Part shown: positions 34,244 through 43,080 of the stretch, piece after piece
How the letters are laid out: each line of letters opens with the position of its first letter
How positions within the stretch are numbered: the stretch's first letter is position 1
Source of the DNA: Nonomuraea aurantiaca
Lineage (GTDB): Bacteria > Actinomycetota > Actinomycetes > Streptosporangiales > Streptosporangiaceae
Length of the DNA stretch: 64,000 nucleotides
Direction: 5' to 3'
Assembly (NCBI RefSeq): GCF_020215705.1
Contig: NZ_JAIWNB010000005.1
Span: forward strand, 186,001-250,000
Notes under the pieces: generated by a model
Database searches by the model: none
Seen by the model: the letters and a program-made list of their open reading frames with translations, nothing else
What the model was told of the DNA's origin: nothing
Translations under genes and position numbers: made by a program

Positions 34244-35748
34244 GGCGCGCCCGCCGGGTCGCGCTCGGCGTCGGCGGCGCGGTGGTGCTGCTGGCCGCCC
34301 TCGACGCGTACGTGGTCGTGACCGTCCTGCTCGACATCGCCACCGACGTGGGCATCCCCACCAACCGCCTGGAGCGGGCCACACCGGTGGTCACCGGGTT
34401 CCTGCTCGGCTACATCGCCGCGATGCCGCTGCTCGGCCAGCTCTCCGACCGGTACGGCCGGCGGCCCCTCATCCACGCCTGCCTGGCGGCGTTCGCGGTC
34501 GGCTCGGTGCTGACCGCGCTGGCGTCCGGGGAGGTGATGGTGGTGGCGGGCCGGACGATCCAGGGGATCGCGGGAGGCGCGCTGCTGCCGATCACGATGG
34601 CGCTCATCGGCGACCTGTGGCACGAGCACGAGCGCCCGGTGGCGCTCGGCGCGGTCGGGGCGGCGCAGGAGCTGGGCAGCGCGCTCGGGCCGCTGTACGG
34701 CGGGGTGCTGGCCCTGCTGCCGAGCACCATGGTGTTCGGGATCGAGCTGGGCGGCTGGCACGCCATCTTCTGGATCAATCTGCCGCTGGCGGCACTGGCC
34801 GCAGTGGCGGTCCACCTGACCGTCCCCTCACCACGGGTGTCCTCCGGGCTCTCGGGTCAGGCGTCGGCCGGGCGTGTGGACGGGGTCGGCGGTGCGTTGC
34901 TGGCCCTGAGCCTCGCCCTTCTGGTGGTGGGCCTGTACAACCCGGATCCCGCCACGACCGTGCTGCCGCCCTGGGGCCTGCCGGTGATCGCGGCCGGGGT
35001 CGTGGCCGGGGCGGCGTTCGTCTGGTGGGAGATCCGGTCGAAGGTCCGGCTGCTCGACCTGACGGGCACCCGCAAGGGACCGCTGCTGGCCACGCTGGGC
35101 GTGAGTTTCCTGACCGGCGCCGCCCTGCTGATCACCATGGTGTTCGTCCAGTTCACGGCACAGACGCTGCTCGACCTGGAGACGTTGGACGCGGCGCTGG
35201 TGCTGGCCAGATTCCTGATCGCGCTGCCGGTGGGCGCGCTGCTGGGCGGCCTGCTGGCCCGCCGGCTCGGTGACCGGGTGGTGGCGGTGGCGGGCCTGAT
35301 CGTGGCCACGGCCGGGTACGGCGTGATGAGCCGCTGGCCGCTCGACCTGGCGAACGCCGGCCTGATGGTGGACCTCGCGCTGATCGTGGCCGGTCTCGGG
35401 CTGGGGCTGGTCATCGCACCGGTGTCGGCGGCAGTGCTCCGGGTGACGCCCGCCACGCAGCACGGGGTGGCCTCGGCGGCGGTGGTGGTGGCCAGGATGA
35501 TGGGCATGCTGATCGGCATCGCGGGGGTGTCGGCGTGGGGGTTCCACCGGTTCCAGTCGCTGACCGCGGGCCTCGACACGCCGCTGCCGGTGGGGGTGGA
35601 ACCGGCGGTGTACGCGAAGCAGCTGAGCGAGTACCTCGCGAAGGTGGACGCTGCGCTGCATCTGGAATACACGGAGATGTTCTTCGTCACCGCACTGATC
35701 TGCCTCCTGGGCGCGGTGGTCGCCGCCTTCCTCCCCCGCGTCCGGTGA
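34240..35748 (+). CDS. MFS transporter, P55 (Rv1410c)-like partner of LprG
   Basis: This 502-residue transporter has 14 predicted helices. Motif A is [14 protein letters not shown], helix 1 has the membrane Asp in [15 protein letters not shown], and helix 4/5 has [13 protein letters not shown] with [17 protein letters not shown] longer periplasmic stretch near the C-terminus (about 440-475) matches the P55 design. P55 works with LprG to move triacylglyceride to the outer envelope and was first known as a multidrug exporter. Translation is coupled to lprG by ATGA. Assignment rests on the gene pair as well as sequence. Confidence 0.87.
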   Translation: MRRARRVALGVGGAVVLLAALDAYVVVTVLLDIATDVGIPTNRLERATPVVTGFLLGYIAAMPLLGQLSDRYGRRPLIHACLAAFAVGSVLTALASGEVMVVAGRTIQGIAGGALLPITMALIGDLWHEHERPVALGAVGAAQELGSALGPLYGGVLALLPSTMVFGIELGGWHAIFWINLPLAALAAVAVHLTVPSPRVSSGLSGQASAGRVDGVGGALLALSLALLVVGLYNPDPATTVLPPWGLPVIAAGVVAGAAFVWWEIRSKVRLLDLTGTRKGPLLATLGVSFLTGAALLITMVFVQFTAQTLLDLETLDAALVLARFLIALPVGALLGGLLARRLGDRVVAVAGLIVATAGYGVMSRWPLDLANAGLMVDLALIVAGLGLGLVIAPVSAAVLRVTPATQHGVASAAVVVARMMGMLIGIAGVSAWGFHRFQSLTAGLDTPLPVGVEPAVYAKQLSEYLAKVDAALHLEYTEMFFVTALICLLGAVVAAFLPRVR

Positions 35749-35762
35749 AAGCCGTCTCGGCC

Positions 35763-36962
35763 TCAGCCACTGCCTGAGATGAGGCGTTTGCCCAGGCGTT
35801 GCGCTGGAACTTCCACGAAACGCCTGGTCAGCGCGCTGGCCCCAAGCAGCAACCCCATCACGCCGACCAGAACCGCCAGCCGTGCATACAACGGCACAGC
35901 CAGCGGCTCGGGCCAGAAAGGCTCCACGCTCTCCAGGAGCAGCGGGTGCAGCACGTAGATCGAGTAACTGACCAGTCCCAGCCATACCAGCGTCCGTGGC
36001 ATCCTTCGGTGCCGCAGTGCCATCCCAGCGACGAAGGTCATCCAGGCCGCGACTGTGGCCGTCTGAACGCCGAACTCATCACGCGCCAGCCAGACCCCGG
36101 CCAGCGGCACCAAGACCACCCAACCAGCTTGTTTCCAGGAGATCTCCCCCTGCTCGGCCCGATACAGCACCGTGCCGGCGAACATGGTGGCCAAGATCAG
36201 CAACCCCTGCCATGGGCCGGGATAGCTCTGATTGACCGCCAGCAGACCCAGCACGGTGACCCCGATGACGACAGCGCCCGCGTACCGCATCCCGGCTGAG
36301 CCTTTGAGTACCGCGGCCAGTCCCACCGCCAGCAGTCCGGTCACCACCAGCACGACCATCAGCATCCGCCCCGATCCACCAGCCGACAGCAGCGCGACCG
36401 GCAGCACGCCCGCACCCAGTACGGCCGCCGCGGCGAAGCCGAGCGCGCCGGCGACACTCTGCCGGTGCACGCCGAGGCTGAACATCGCGGTCAGGAGCAG
36501 ATAGAAGGCCATCTCATAGGAAAGCGTCCACAGAACATTGACCACGTTCGGCACATACAGCAGGTTCTGCATCATCGTCAGATGACCCAGCACCAGGGAG
36601 ACCGGCCGCGAACTCCACCAGATATGCGGGGCGTCCCAGCCCACCGCCGCCAGTAACGCCATACCTGCCACGCATACCCCGAACAGCGGATATAACCGAA
36701 AGAAGCGAGAGATCCAGAAAGCCGGGATGCTGCCTCGCCGCTCCAGCGACGCGGGCACGATATAGCCGCTGACCAGGAAGAACACCATCACGCCGTACCA
36801 CCCGGGCTCGAAAGCCGCTTTGACCGCCGACTCCATCTCAGACAGCAGGGGCCTCAACGCATGCTCGAAGACCACCACCACAGCGGCGATGCCACGGAGT
36901 GCGTCGAGCCAGGCCAGGCGGCGCCCGGTCTGGTGCTGAGCCGCTGCCGGAAGAGTAAGCAT
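35763..36962 (-). CDS. Membrane acyltransferase 3 family protein (OafA-like)
   Basis: This 399-residue protein has about ten hydrophobic helices. The N-terminus has the family motif RRLAWLDALRGIAAVVVVFEHAL (R/K-x-L-D-x-RG-A-x-x-V-x-x-x-H, with catalytic-type His), followed by VMVFFLVSGYIVPASL and SRFFRLYPLF. Such proteins move acyl groups, often acetyl, from the cytoplasm onto sugars, lipids or antibiotics at the outer face. The substrate is unknown. Some codons are AT-richer than the neighbours'. It converges on the P55-like gene. The 165 bases up to the synthetase gene show nothing I can name. Confidence 0.88.
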   Translation of the reverse strand: MLTLPAAAQHQTGRRLAWLDALRGIAAVVVVFEHALRPLLSEMESAVKAAFEPGWYGVMVFFLVSGYIVPASLERRGSIPAFWISRFFRLYPLFGVCVAGMALLAAVGWDAPHIWWSSRPVSLVLGHLTMMQNLLYVPNVVNVLWTLSYEMAFYLLLTAMFSLGVHRQSVAGALGFAAAAVLGAGVLPVALLSAGGSGRMLMVVLVVTGLLAVGLAAVLKGSAGMRYAGAVVIGVTVLGLLAVNQSYPGPWQGLLILATMFAGTVLYRAEQGEISWKQAGWVVLVPLAGVWLARDEFGVQTATVAAWMTFVAGMALRHRRMPRTLVWLGLVSYSIYVLHPLLLESVEPFWPEPLAVPLYARLAVLVGVMGLLLGASALTRRFVEVPAQRLGKRLISGSG

Positions 36963-37127
36963 CCGGCGATGCTAGCGATCGATTCCCTGGAACCGCACAT
37001 TTATGCCCGGCTCGAGACCATCGAGGTAGGCGGCGCCCCAGCCCGGGCAAGGCGATGCCACTGCTCGCGGGCCGGGGTCGAAGGGGGGCTGGCGTTGGAC
37101 CGTGCGGTGCCGTACGAGATGGCGCTT

Positions 37128-38456
37128 TTACGGAGAGAGCCGATGCAGGTCGCGGGGGAACAACGTGGCCTGGCGGATGTTCGCCGCGCCGACCAGGCGC
37201 GCGGTCCAGCGCTCGAGCCCCAGCGCGAACCCCCCGTGCGGCGGCATGCCGTGCGCGAACGCCTGCAGATACCCCTCATACGGCCCGACGTCCTCACCAC
37301 GCGCGGCAAGGGCGTCGAGATAGTCCTGATGCCTGTGCAGCCGCTGCCCGCCCGTCACCAGCTCCACCCCCCGGAAAAGCAGGTCGAACCCGTTCGAGTA
37401 CCCCTCACGTAGCGGGTCCGGGTGGGTGTAGAACGGCCGCTTGGCCATCGGATACCCCGTGACGAACAGGAACTCCGACCCGTGCTCCCGCACCGCCCAC
37501 TCCGACAGCCACCGCTCCTGGTCCGGTGACAGGTCAGGCTCGAACTCGTTCGTGAGCCGCTGCGCCTCGGTGAAGTGGATCGCCGGGATCTCGGCGGGCA
37601 CCTCCGGCAGCGTCACGTCGAGCAGGTCGACCGCGGGCTGCCCCCGTACCGCCTCCACCATGCCCGCCACCGCCTCGCGCAGCACCGCCATCACGTCGCG
37701 GTGGTCGCGCACGAAGCCCAGTTCGGCGTCCAGGCTGGTGTACTGGGCCAGGTGGCGGACCGTGTCGTGCGGCTCGGCCCGGAAGACCGGCCCCACCTCG
37801 TAGACCCGCTCGAACACACCGACCATCGCCTGCTTGTAGAACTGCGGCGACTGCGCCAGGTAGGCGGGGCGGCCGAAGTAGTCGATGCCGAAGACGTTCG
37901 CGCCCGATTCGGTGGCCGAGGCGACGATCTTGGGCGTGTGGATCTCGGTGAACCCCAGCCGGTCCAGCGCCCGCCGGAACCCGGCCACGCTCGCCGCCGA
38001 GATCTCCAGCGGCGCCCTGAGGCGCGGATGGCGCAGCGCGACCGGCGCGTGGTCGAGGATCGTGGGCAGGGCCGCGGCCACGACCGGCCGGTAGAGGTCG
38101 AACGGCGGCGCCTCGGTGGGCTCGGCCAGCACCTCGATCTCCGGCTCGGTGAGCTCGGCACCGCCCGGCGCCTGCGGGTTCGCGGTCACGACACCCGTCA
38201 CCCGGACGACCGTCTCCTCACCCGGAACCACGCCGGGCTCCGCACCTGGGACCGCGCAGGGCTCCGCACCTGGGACCGCGCAGGGCTCCGCACCCGGGGC
38301 CACGCCGGGCGCCACCACCTGGGCGAGCCCACTGCGGTCCCTGACGACCAGGAAGGTTACGGATTTCAGCCGCCGGCGGCGATGTACCCAACCGGCGATC
38401 GTCACTCGTTGTCCGGCGTGCTCAGCGAGCTCCGCCGACAGGACACGAGAGATCAT
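37128..38456 (-). CDS. aspS2: Archaeal-type aspartyl-tRNA synthetase (second, AspS2-like copy)
   Basis: This 442-residue class II synthetase is the short archaeal/eukaryotic type, without the bacterial GAD insertion. It has the OB-fold anticodon domain (GWVHRRRRLKSVTFLVVRD), motif 2 around VYEVGPVFRAEPHDT with LDAELGFVRDH, and motif 3 GFALGLERWTARLVG. It attaches Asp to tRNA-Asp, possibly also to tRNA-Asn. A Pro/Ala-rich insertion made of three 24-bp repeats (38236-38307) sits in the OB fold between QVV and EETVVRVTG. The ATG at 38456 has GAGGAG five bases before it. Bacterial-type aspS is not seen in the window but is expected elsewhere, so this looks like an accessory, regulated copy. Confidence 0.9.
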   Translation of the reverse strand: MISRVLSAELAEHAGQRVTIAGWVHRRRRLKSVTFLVVRDRSGLAQVVAPGVAPGAEPCAVPGAEPCAVPGAEPGVVPGEETVVRVTGVVTANPQAPGGAELTEPEIEVLAEPTEAPPFDLYRPVVAAALPTILDHAPVALRHPRLRAPLEISAASVAGFRRALDRLGFTEIHTPKIVASATESGANVFGIDYFGRPAYLAQSPQFYKQAMVGVFERVYEVGPVFRAEPHDTVRHLAQYTSLDAELGFVRDHRDVMAVLREAVAGMVEAVRGQPAVDLLDVTLPEVPAEIPAIHFTEAQRLTNEFEPDLSPDQERWLSEWAVREHGSEFLFVTGYPMAKRPFYTHPDPLREGYSNGFDLLFRGVELVTGGQRLHRHQDYLDALAARGEDVGPYEGYLQAFAHGMPPHGGFALGLERWTARLVGAANIRQATLFPRDLHRLSP

Positions 38457-38489
38457 CACAGCTCCTCACGAGTTGCATGATCCCTTGGG

Positions 38490-38706
38490 AGTGCGGGGGA
38501 GAAGGGAACTCCCGGTGCCACCGCACTTTCGCCGCCCACGCAGGGGCGGCCTCCAAGACCCGATGACGGGGGTCAGACCGGCGGGGCATTTCCTCCCCGC
38601 ACTCGGGAGTGTCTTCACCGAAGGGGCGCGAGACCGCCTTCACAGCTGCCGGCGGCTCTCTGGACCCACGCGGGCCTTCGGTTACTCGTCTCCGTCTGCG
38701 CGTTGC
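38490..38706 (-). promoter_or_regulatory. T-box riboswitch, probably tRNA-Asp sensing, translational
   Basis: Read on the minus strand, the leader has the T-box landmarks in order: GACGAGTAAC at the base of Stem I (38681-38690), AGAGAGCCGCC (AG bulge) and GCTGTGA (38640-38646) for the distal loops, GAAGACACTCCCGAG with GAC as likely Asp specifier (38611-38613), and an antiterminator-like element. That element has helix AGTGCGG/CCGCACT, the 7-base bulge TGGCACC, and helix GGGAG/CTCCC (38490-38527). The bulge TGGC would pair with a tRNA end GCCA, fitting the discriminator G of tRNA-Asp or tRNA-Asn. CTTCTC (38499-38504) can instead pair with the GAGGAG ribosome binding site (38462-38467), pointing to control of translation. 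Confidence 0.87.
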
Positions 38707-38711
38707 CGGTG

Positions 38712-38741
38712 ATCGTAGCCAGCGTCGGCGGACGTCGGCAA
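38712..38741 (-). promoter_or_regulatory. Promoter of the T-box / aspS2 transcript
   Basis: TTGCCG and TACGAT with an 18-base spacer on the minus strand resemble a vegetative sigma promoter. Transcription would start about 5-7 bases before the first T-box element. From here to 38895 there is only the upstream region of the divergent orphan gene, with nothing else recognised. Confidence 0.65.
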
Positions 38742-38895
38742 CCTGATTAGGACCCGTCCACACAGGCGCTACGACAAGATCGAGAGTGCCCACCCTCCGA
38801 CTTCCCCACGCCCACGCCGGACCCGAGCCAGTCCACCCCCAGACGCTGAGGCCGGACCTGCCGCACCTCGAGGATCAGGACCAGGAAGACGACGC

Positions 38896-39498
38896 ATGAC
38901 CACACCCGCCCTCAACGACCTCCAGCCCGGCCGTCTCGTCTACATCCCCGCCGGCGCCTCCCCACAGCGCGCCCGCCCCCTCGCCATGTGCCTCCACGAC
39001 GCCGGCCCCAGCTGGTACCCGCCCGGCGAGATCTGGCTGGCCGGACAGGTCCTCCGCGCGGACGGCTCCAACCCTCTCCAGTACCGCACCACCGCGATCA
39101 ACGCCACTCTCGCCAAGATCACCATCGCCCCGCCCGGCATCCGCCACTGCGTCGCCACCGGCTGCCCCAGCTCGTACGTCATCATCGCCATGAACGAGAC
39201 CGGAGAACTGGAGCCCGGCTGGCGCATGCTCCAGACAGGCGACCTCAGCGGCATCAACCTCTGCCCGCAGCACGCCCTCACCGTCACCCCAGACGGCGCC
39301 ACCTTCCTCCACGCACCCGAAGCCATGGACCGCGATACCGGCAACATCACCTGCACCTGTGGAACCCTCATCCGCCCCGTCATGGGGCGCGAGACCACCC
39401 CGGCCATCCGAGCCGCCTGCGTACTCGCCTACGGCGCCCACATCGCCGCCATGACCCCACGGAGACCCTCACGACCACTGCAGCACAGGACCCTCTGA
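38896..39498 (+). CDS. Orphan protein with several Cys, function unknown
   Basis: This 200-residue protein is not recognised. It begins MTTPALNDLQPGRLVYIPAG; a CAGGA/GGAAG stretch lies upstream. It has no signal peptide or membrane helix. Cys and His residues cluster in HCVATGC, LCPQHAL and ITCTCGTL in the second half, a pattern that could bind a metal. Codon choice differs from its neighbours, with a marked preference for C-ending codons and fewer G-ending ones, which hints at a recent transfer. It is divergent from the T-box-controlled synthetase and converges on a pentapeptide-repeat gene, sharing its terminator. Confidence 0.65.
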   Translation: MTTPALNDLQPGRLVYIPAGASPQRARPLAMCLHDAGPSWYPPGEIWLAGQVLRADGSNPLQYRTTAINATLAKITIAPPGIRHCVATGCPSSYVIIAMNETGELEPGWRMLQTGDLSGINLCPQHALTVTPDGATFLHAPEAMDRDTGNITCTCGTLIRPVMGRETTPAIRAACVLAYGAHIAAMTPRRPSRPLQHRTL

Positions 39499-39582
39499 CC
39501 AGAACCACGACGGCTGACAGCTGGCTCGCCTCGCCTCGTCGGATCTGGGGCAGGAGATATCTCACTGCGGTGCCTCAGATTG

Positions 39583-39614
39583 AATGAGACGGATCAATGG
39601 CGATCTGTCTCATT
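39583..39614. terminator. Terminator between orphan and pentapeptide-repeat genes
   Basis: A 13-bp stem (AATGAGACGGATC with GATCTGTCTCATT, one G-T pair) and six-base loop lies between convergent genes, two bases from the stop of the minus-strand gene. Confidence 0.75.
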
Positions 39615-39616
39615 GA

Positions 39617-40084
39617 TCATGAGGCTTGTCGAGGGACGTCTGCGGCCACCCGCCACACCCGTGGCTCGATCTCCCGCGATCGAGCCCGCATCGTCTCCGC
39701 CAGCCCTTCAGGCCACTGCGTCCCTTCCGGGCCCATCGACCACGTGACCCCGTCCAGGCTCGTACCATCCAGGTCCGCGCAGGCCAGATTCGTTCCGCGC
39801 AGGGACGCGCCCGCCAGGTTCGCACGAGTCAGATACGCGCGGCCCAGGTTCGCGTGATCCAGGTTCGCGTCGCGGAGGTCCGCCTCGGTCAGGTTCGCGT
39901 CGTTCAAGTTCGCGCCGACCAGGTTCATGCCGCGCATCTTGCCGCGGTACAGGTCCTCGCCCCGGTCCAGGTCGTAAAGGTCGTCTTCCCAGTCCACCTC
40001 TTCCATGAACCGACGGTAGACCGACCCGCCCATCTGCCACACCATTCCGCCCGATCCGGGCATCCGTCGGAAAGGATCAGTCAC
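39617..40084 (-). CDS. Pentapeptide-repeat protein
   Basis: This 155-residue protein contains about 13 successive A(N/D/S)LxX pentapeptides from roughly residue 50 to 112 (GANLNDANLTEADLRDANLD is a sample), which fold into a right-handed square beta-helix. The N-terminal 45 residues are acidic (EEVDWEDDLYDLDRGEDLY) and the C-terminal 40 are not repetitive. Known members include DNA-mimic proteins that protect gyrase (Qnr, MfpA), but most have no known role and this one is short. No signal peptide is present. Confidence 0.85.
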   Translation of the reverse strand: MTDPFRRMPGSGGMVWQMGGSVYRRFMEEVDWEDDLYDLDRGEDLYRGKMRGMNLVGANLNDANLTEADLRDANLDHANLGRAYLTRANLAGASLRGTNLACADLDGTSLDGVTWSMGPEGTQWPEGLAETMRARSREIEPRVWRVAADVPRQAS

Positions 40085-40255
40085 GCCTCAACGCTCTGCT
40101 TTACCTCCTCGCAGAGGCGTAGCGGCTCATGGCCGTGGTGCAGCCGGCATTCGCGGCTTCGCGTGATCTGCACGGGCACGCGCACTCCGTACCCGCCGGA
40201 GGAGACCCAAGGCGTCCGACGACCACAGGGGGCGGATAGGGGTTATCCGGCTACC

Positions 40256-40281
40256 GGTTGCCCATCACACTCGGGGCAACC
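40256..40281 (+). other. Leader hairpin before the DUF6220-like gene
   Basis: An 8-bp stem (GGTTGCCC with GGGCAACC, loop of 10) ends 9 bases before the GAGGAGG ribosome binding site of the next gene. It may affect translation. The rest of 40085-40302 shows nothing recognised. Confidence 0.3.
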
Positions 40282-40302
40282 TGTCCCCCTGAGGAGGCCG
40301 AC

Positions 40303-40752
40303 ATGCGTAGAGCCCTGGTCGGATGCGCCGTCGCGCAGATCGTCGTGGTGATCCTGCAGTTCTACCTGGCCACGTTCGGCGCGTTCCAGATGCCGCGGCC
40401 CACGGGCACGGATCCCGCGGCGATCGGCCTGCACGCCGCCAACGGCCTGTTCGTCATCCCGGCCGTCTCCCTCGTGGCCACCGTCGTCGCGGCGCTGGCG
40501 AAGGTGCCCGGCAGGCTGATCGCGCTGTGCGCCGCTCCCCTGGTGCTCAGCGCGGTCCAGATGCTCGTCGTCTTCCCGCTGGCCGGCCTCGCGGGCGCCA
40601 CGAAGAACGACACACCGCTGGCCAGCCTGTTCGTGTACGGTCTGCACGCCGTCGTGGGGCTGGGCCAGCTCTGGGCGGTGATCGCCGCCTACCGTGCCGT
40701 ACGCAGGCACACCAAGGCACCCGTGGAAGAACCCCAGCCCCAGCCGGTCTGA
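40303..40752 (+). CDS. Four-helix membrane protein (DUF6220-like)
   Basis: This 149-residue integral membrane protein has four hydrophobic helices (for example AQIVVVILQFYLATF and LFVYGLHAVVGLGQLWAVIA) and a conserved HAANG between helices 1 and 2, a pattern typical of the DUF6220 family. The ATG at 40303 follows a perfect GAGGAGG. The C-terminus is Pro/Glu-rich (EEPQPQPV). Function unknown. A 15-bp tandem repeat begins 25 bases beyond the stop. Confidence 0.75.
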   Translation: MRRALVGCAVAQIVVVILQFYLATFGAFQMPRPTGTDPAAIGLHAANGLFVIPAVSLVATVVAALAKVPGRLIALCAAPLVLSAVQMLVVFPLAGLAGATKNDTPLASLFVYGLHAVVGLGQLWAVIAAYRAVRRHTKAPVEEPQPQPV

Positions 40753-40777
40753 CCCGACCCACTCCCAGGCCCGACCC

Positions 40778-40837
40778 GAACAGAGCCGGACCGAACAGAG
40801 CCGGACCGAACAGAGCCGGACCGAACAGAGCCGGACC
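40778..40837. repeat. 15-bp tandem repeat, four exact copies
   Basis: GAACAGAGCCGGACC is repeated four times without a mismatch between the DUF6220-like gene and the der gene on the other strand. It is flanked by degenerate GGACCGTGACCT copies up to 40875. Confidence 0.9.
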
Positions 40838-40879
40838 GTGACCTTGGGCCGGGACCCCAGACCGTGACCTGGACCGGAG

Positions 40880-42286
40880 CTACTTCTTGGCGGGCTGGCC
40901 GCCGCTCTTCCGCTTCTCCCGGATCTTCATCGTCACGTCGATCGGCGACCCGGCGAAGCCGAACTCCTCGCGGATCCGGCGCTCGATGAAGCGCCGGTAG
41001 GTGTCCTCCAGCCAGCCCGAGGTGAACAGCACGAACTTGGGCGGCTCCACCGACGCCTGAGTGGCGAAGAGGATCTTCGGCTGCTTGCCACCCCGCACCG
41101 GCGGCGGCGTCTGGTGCACCAGCTCGGTCAGGAACGCGTTGAGCCTGGCCGTCGGCACCCGCGTCGACCACGACCCGAGCGCCTTCTCCAGCGCCGGGAC
41201 GAGCCGGTCCATGTGGCGTCCGGTCTTGGCGGAGATGTTGACCCGCAGCGCCCACGGGGTGCGGACGAGCTGCCGGTCGATCTCCCGCTCCAGGTAGTAG
41301 CGGCGGTCCTCGTCGACCAGGTCCCACTTGTTGAACGCGACCACCATCGCCCGGCCCGACTCGATCACCAGGCCGATGATCCGCAGGTCCTGCTCGGTGA
41401 GCACCTCACTGGCGTCGATGAGGACGATCGCCACCTCGGAGCGTTCGAGGGCGGCCCGGGTGCGCATGGCGGCGTAGAAGTCGGCGCCCTGCAGCTCGCG
41501 GTCGCGCCGCCTGATGCCGGCGGTGTCGACGAAGCGCCAGGTCTTGCCGCCCAGCTCGATCAGCTCGTCGACCGGGTCGCGGGTGGTGCCCGCCATCGGG
41601 TCGACCAGCACGCGCTCCTCCCCCGCCAGCTTGTTGAGCAGCGAGGACTTACCGACGTTGGGCTTGCCGAGCAGCGCCACCCGATAGGGGCCGCGCTCGG
41701 CGTCGAACCTCAGCTCCGGCGTCTCCGGCAGCGCGTCGAGGATCACGTCGAGCAGGTCGCCACTGGAGCGGCCGTGCAGGGCCGACACCGGCTGCGGCTC
41801 GCCGAGACCGAGCGACCAGAGCGCGGCGGCCTCCAGCTCCACCTGCTGGTTGTCGACCTTGTTGGCGGCCAGGATGACCGGCTTGCCCGACTGGCGGAGC
41901 ACCGAGCCGACCGTCTCGTCGGCGTCGGTCGCGCCCACGGTGGCGTCGACGACGAACACGATCACGTCGGCCAGCTCGACGGCGACCCGCGCCTGGTCGG
42001 CGATGCGCAGGTTCATCCCGGTGGCCTCGGGGTCCCAGCCGCCGGTGTCGACGACCGTGAAGCGGCGCCCGCGCCAGTTGGCGTCGTAGGTGACGCGGTC
42101 ACGGGTGACGCCCGGCACATCTTCGACGACCGCCTCGCGGCGGCCGATGATGCGGTTGACCAGCGTGGACTTGCCTACGTTCGGGCGACCGACGATGGCC
42201 ACGACCGGTACCGGGCCGCTGTCGGCGACGTCGTCGGATACTGCGAGATCGTCGAGTTCAGCCTCGACCCAATCCCCCGTTGACAC
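40880..42286 (-). CDS. der: Ribosome biogenesis GTPase Der (EngA)
   Basis: This 468-residue protein has two consecutive GTPase domains and a C-terminal KH-like domain, the unique Der layout, and acts in 50S subunit assembly. Domain 1 has [14 protein letters not shown] and NKVD; domain 2 has [14 protein letters not shown] and NKWD. The end has [10 protein letters not shown]-like basic residues. The start is GTG 42286. An N-terminal acidic extension of about 25 residues precedes the first domain. It follows cmk with a 33-base gap, an actinobacterial pairing. Confidence 0.96.
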   Translation of the reverse strand: MSTGDWVEAELDDLAVSDDVADSGPVPVVAIVGRPNVGKSTLVNRIIGRREAVVEDVPGVTRDRVTYDANWRGRRFTVVDTGGWDPEATGMNLRIADQARVAVELADVIVFVVDATVGATDADETVGSVLRQSGKPVILAANKVDNQQVELEAAALWSLGLGEPQPVSALHGRSSGDLLDVILDALPETPELRFDAERGPYRVALLGKPNVGKSSLLNKLAGEERVLVDPMAGTTRDPVDELIELGGKTWRFVDTAGIRRRDRELQGADFYAAMRTRAALERSEVAIVLIDASEVLTEQDLRIIGLVIESGRAMVVAFNKWDLVDEDRRYYLEREIDRQLVRTPWALRVNISAKTGRHMDRLVPALEKALGSWSTRVPTARLNAFLTELVHQTPPPVRGGKQPKILFATQASVEPPKFVLFTSGWLEDTYRRFIERRIREEFGFAGSPIDVTMKIREKRKSGGQPAKK

Positions 42287-42319
42287 GATTTTTCATCCTT
42301 TGTGAGTACCGCACCCTTG

Positions 42320-42976
42320 TCAGGTGCGCTCCTTGATCAGACTCAGCACCTCGCCGATGACCTCTTCGAGAGTCAACGGCGTGGTGTCGAGCTCGACGGC
42401 GCCAGCCGCCATCGAGAGTGGATCCGTCTTGCGAGTGGAGTCGAGGGTGTCACGCTTGGCCATCGCGGCCTGCTGCGCCTCCACCGTGGTGCCGCTCAGC
42501 TCCGCCGTACGGCGCAGGGCGCGGGCCTCGGCGCTGGCCGTCAGATAGACCTTGACGGTCGCGTCGGGGGCGACCACGCTGCCGATGTCGCGGCCCTCGA
42601 CCACGATGTCGCCGGCGCCGATGATCTCCCGCTGCAGGTATACGAGACGCGCGCGCACCTCGGGCACCGCCGCGACGACGGAGACCGCCCCGGTGACCTC
42701 GGCCTCGCGGATCGGCCCGGCCACGTCGACACCGCCGACGTGGATGGACGGGCCGTCGGGGTCGGTGCCGCAGACGATCTCGGGCTCGCCCGCGCGGGCC
42801 GCGACAGCGGCGGGATCGGCCAGGTCGACGCCCTGCTGGAGCATCCACCAGGTCATCGCCCGATACATCGCCCCGGTGTCCAGGTAGCGCAGCCCGAGTG
42901 CGCGTGCGACTCCACGCGACACGCTCGACTTGCCCGACCCCGCGGGACCGTCCATGGCGACGACCAGACCGGTCAC
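42320..42976 (-). CDS. cmk: Cytidylate kinase
   Basis: This 218-residue kinase phosphorylates CMP and dCMP to the diphosphates. The P-loop is AMDGPAGSGKSSVSRGVA, followed by YLDTGAMYRAMTW, the NMP-binding insert and GRDIGSVVAPDA with the Arg/Asp contacts, then the LID region RDTLDSTRKTDPL. I chose GTG 42976 because GGGAGAGG precedes it and it gives the normal N-terminus; the frame stays open upstream only as repeat sequence. Confidence 0.95.
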   Translation of the reverse strand: MTGLVVAMDGPAGSGKSSVSRGVARALGLRYLDTGAMYRAMTWWMLQQGVDLADPAAVAARAGEPEIVCGTDPDGPSIHVGGVDVAGPIREAEVTGAVSVVAAVPEVRARLVYLQREIIGAGDIVVEGRDIGSVVAPDATVKVYLTASAEARALRRTAELSGTTVEAQQAAMAKRDTLDSTRKTDPLSMAAGAVELDTTPLTLEEVIGEVLSLIKERT

Positions 42977-43080
42977 GGCCTCTCCCTCTTCACGTTTCCC
43001 ACTGCACGTTTTTCCCACTGCACGTTTTCTTTTCTCCAACCTGAAGAGGCTACCGCCTCGCACGCATGCCCCACGCCCAG

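Noticed and set aside
41114-42283. Plus-strand 389-codon frame
   Set aside because: Antisense to der, which has both GTPase domains intact.
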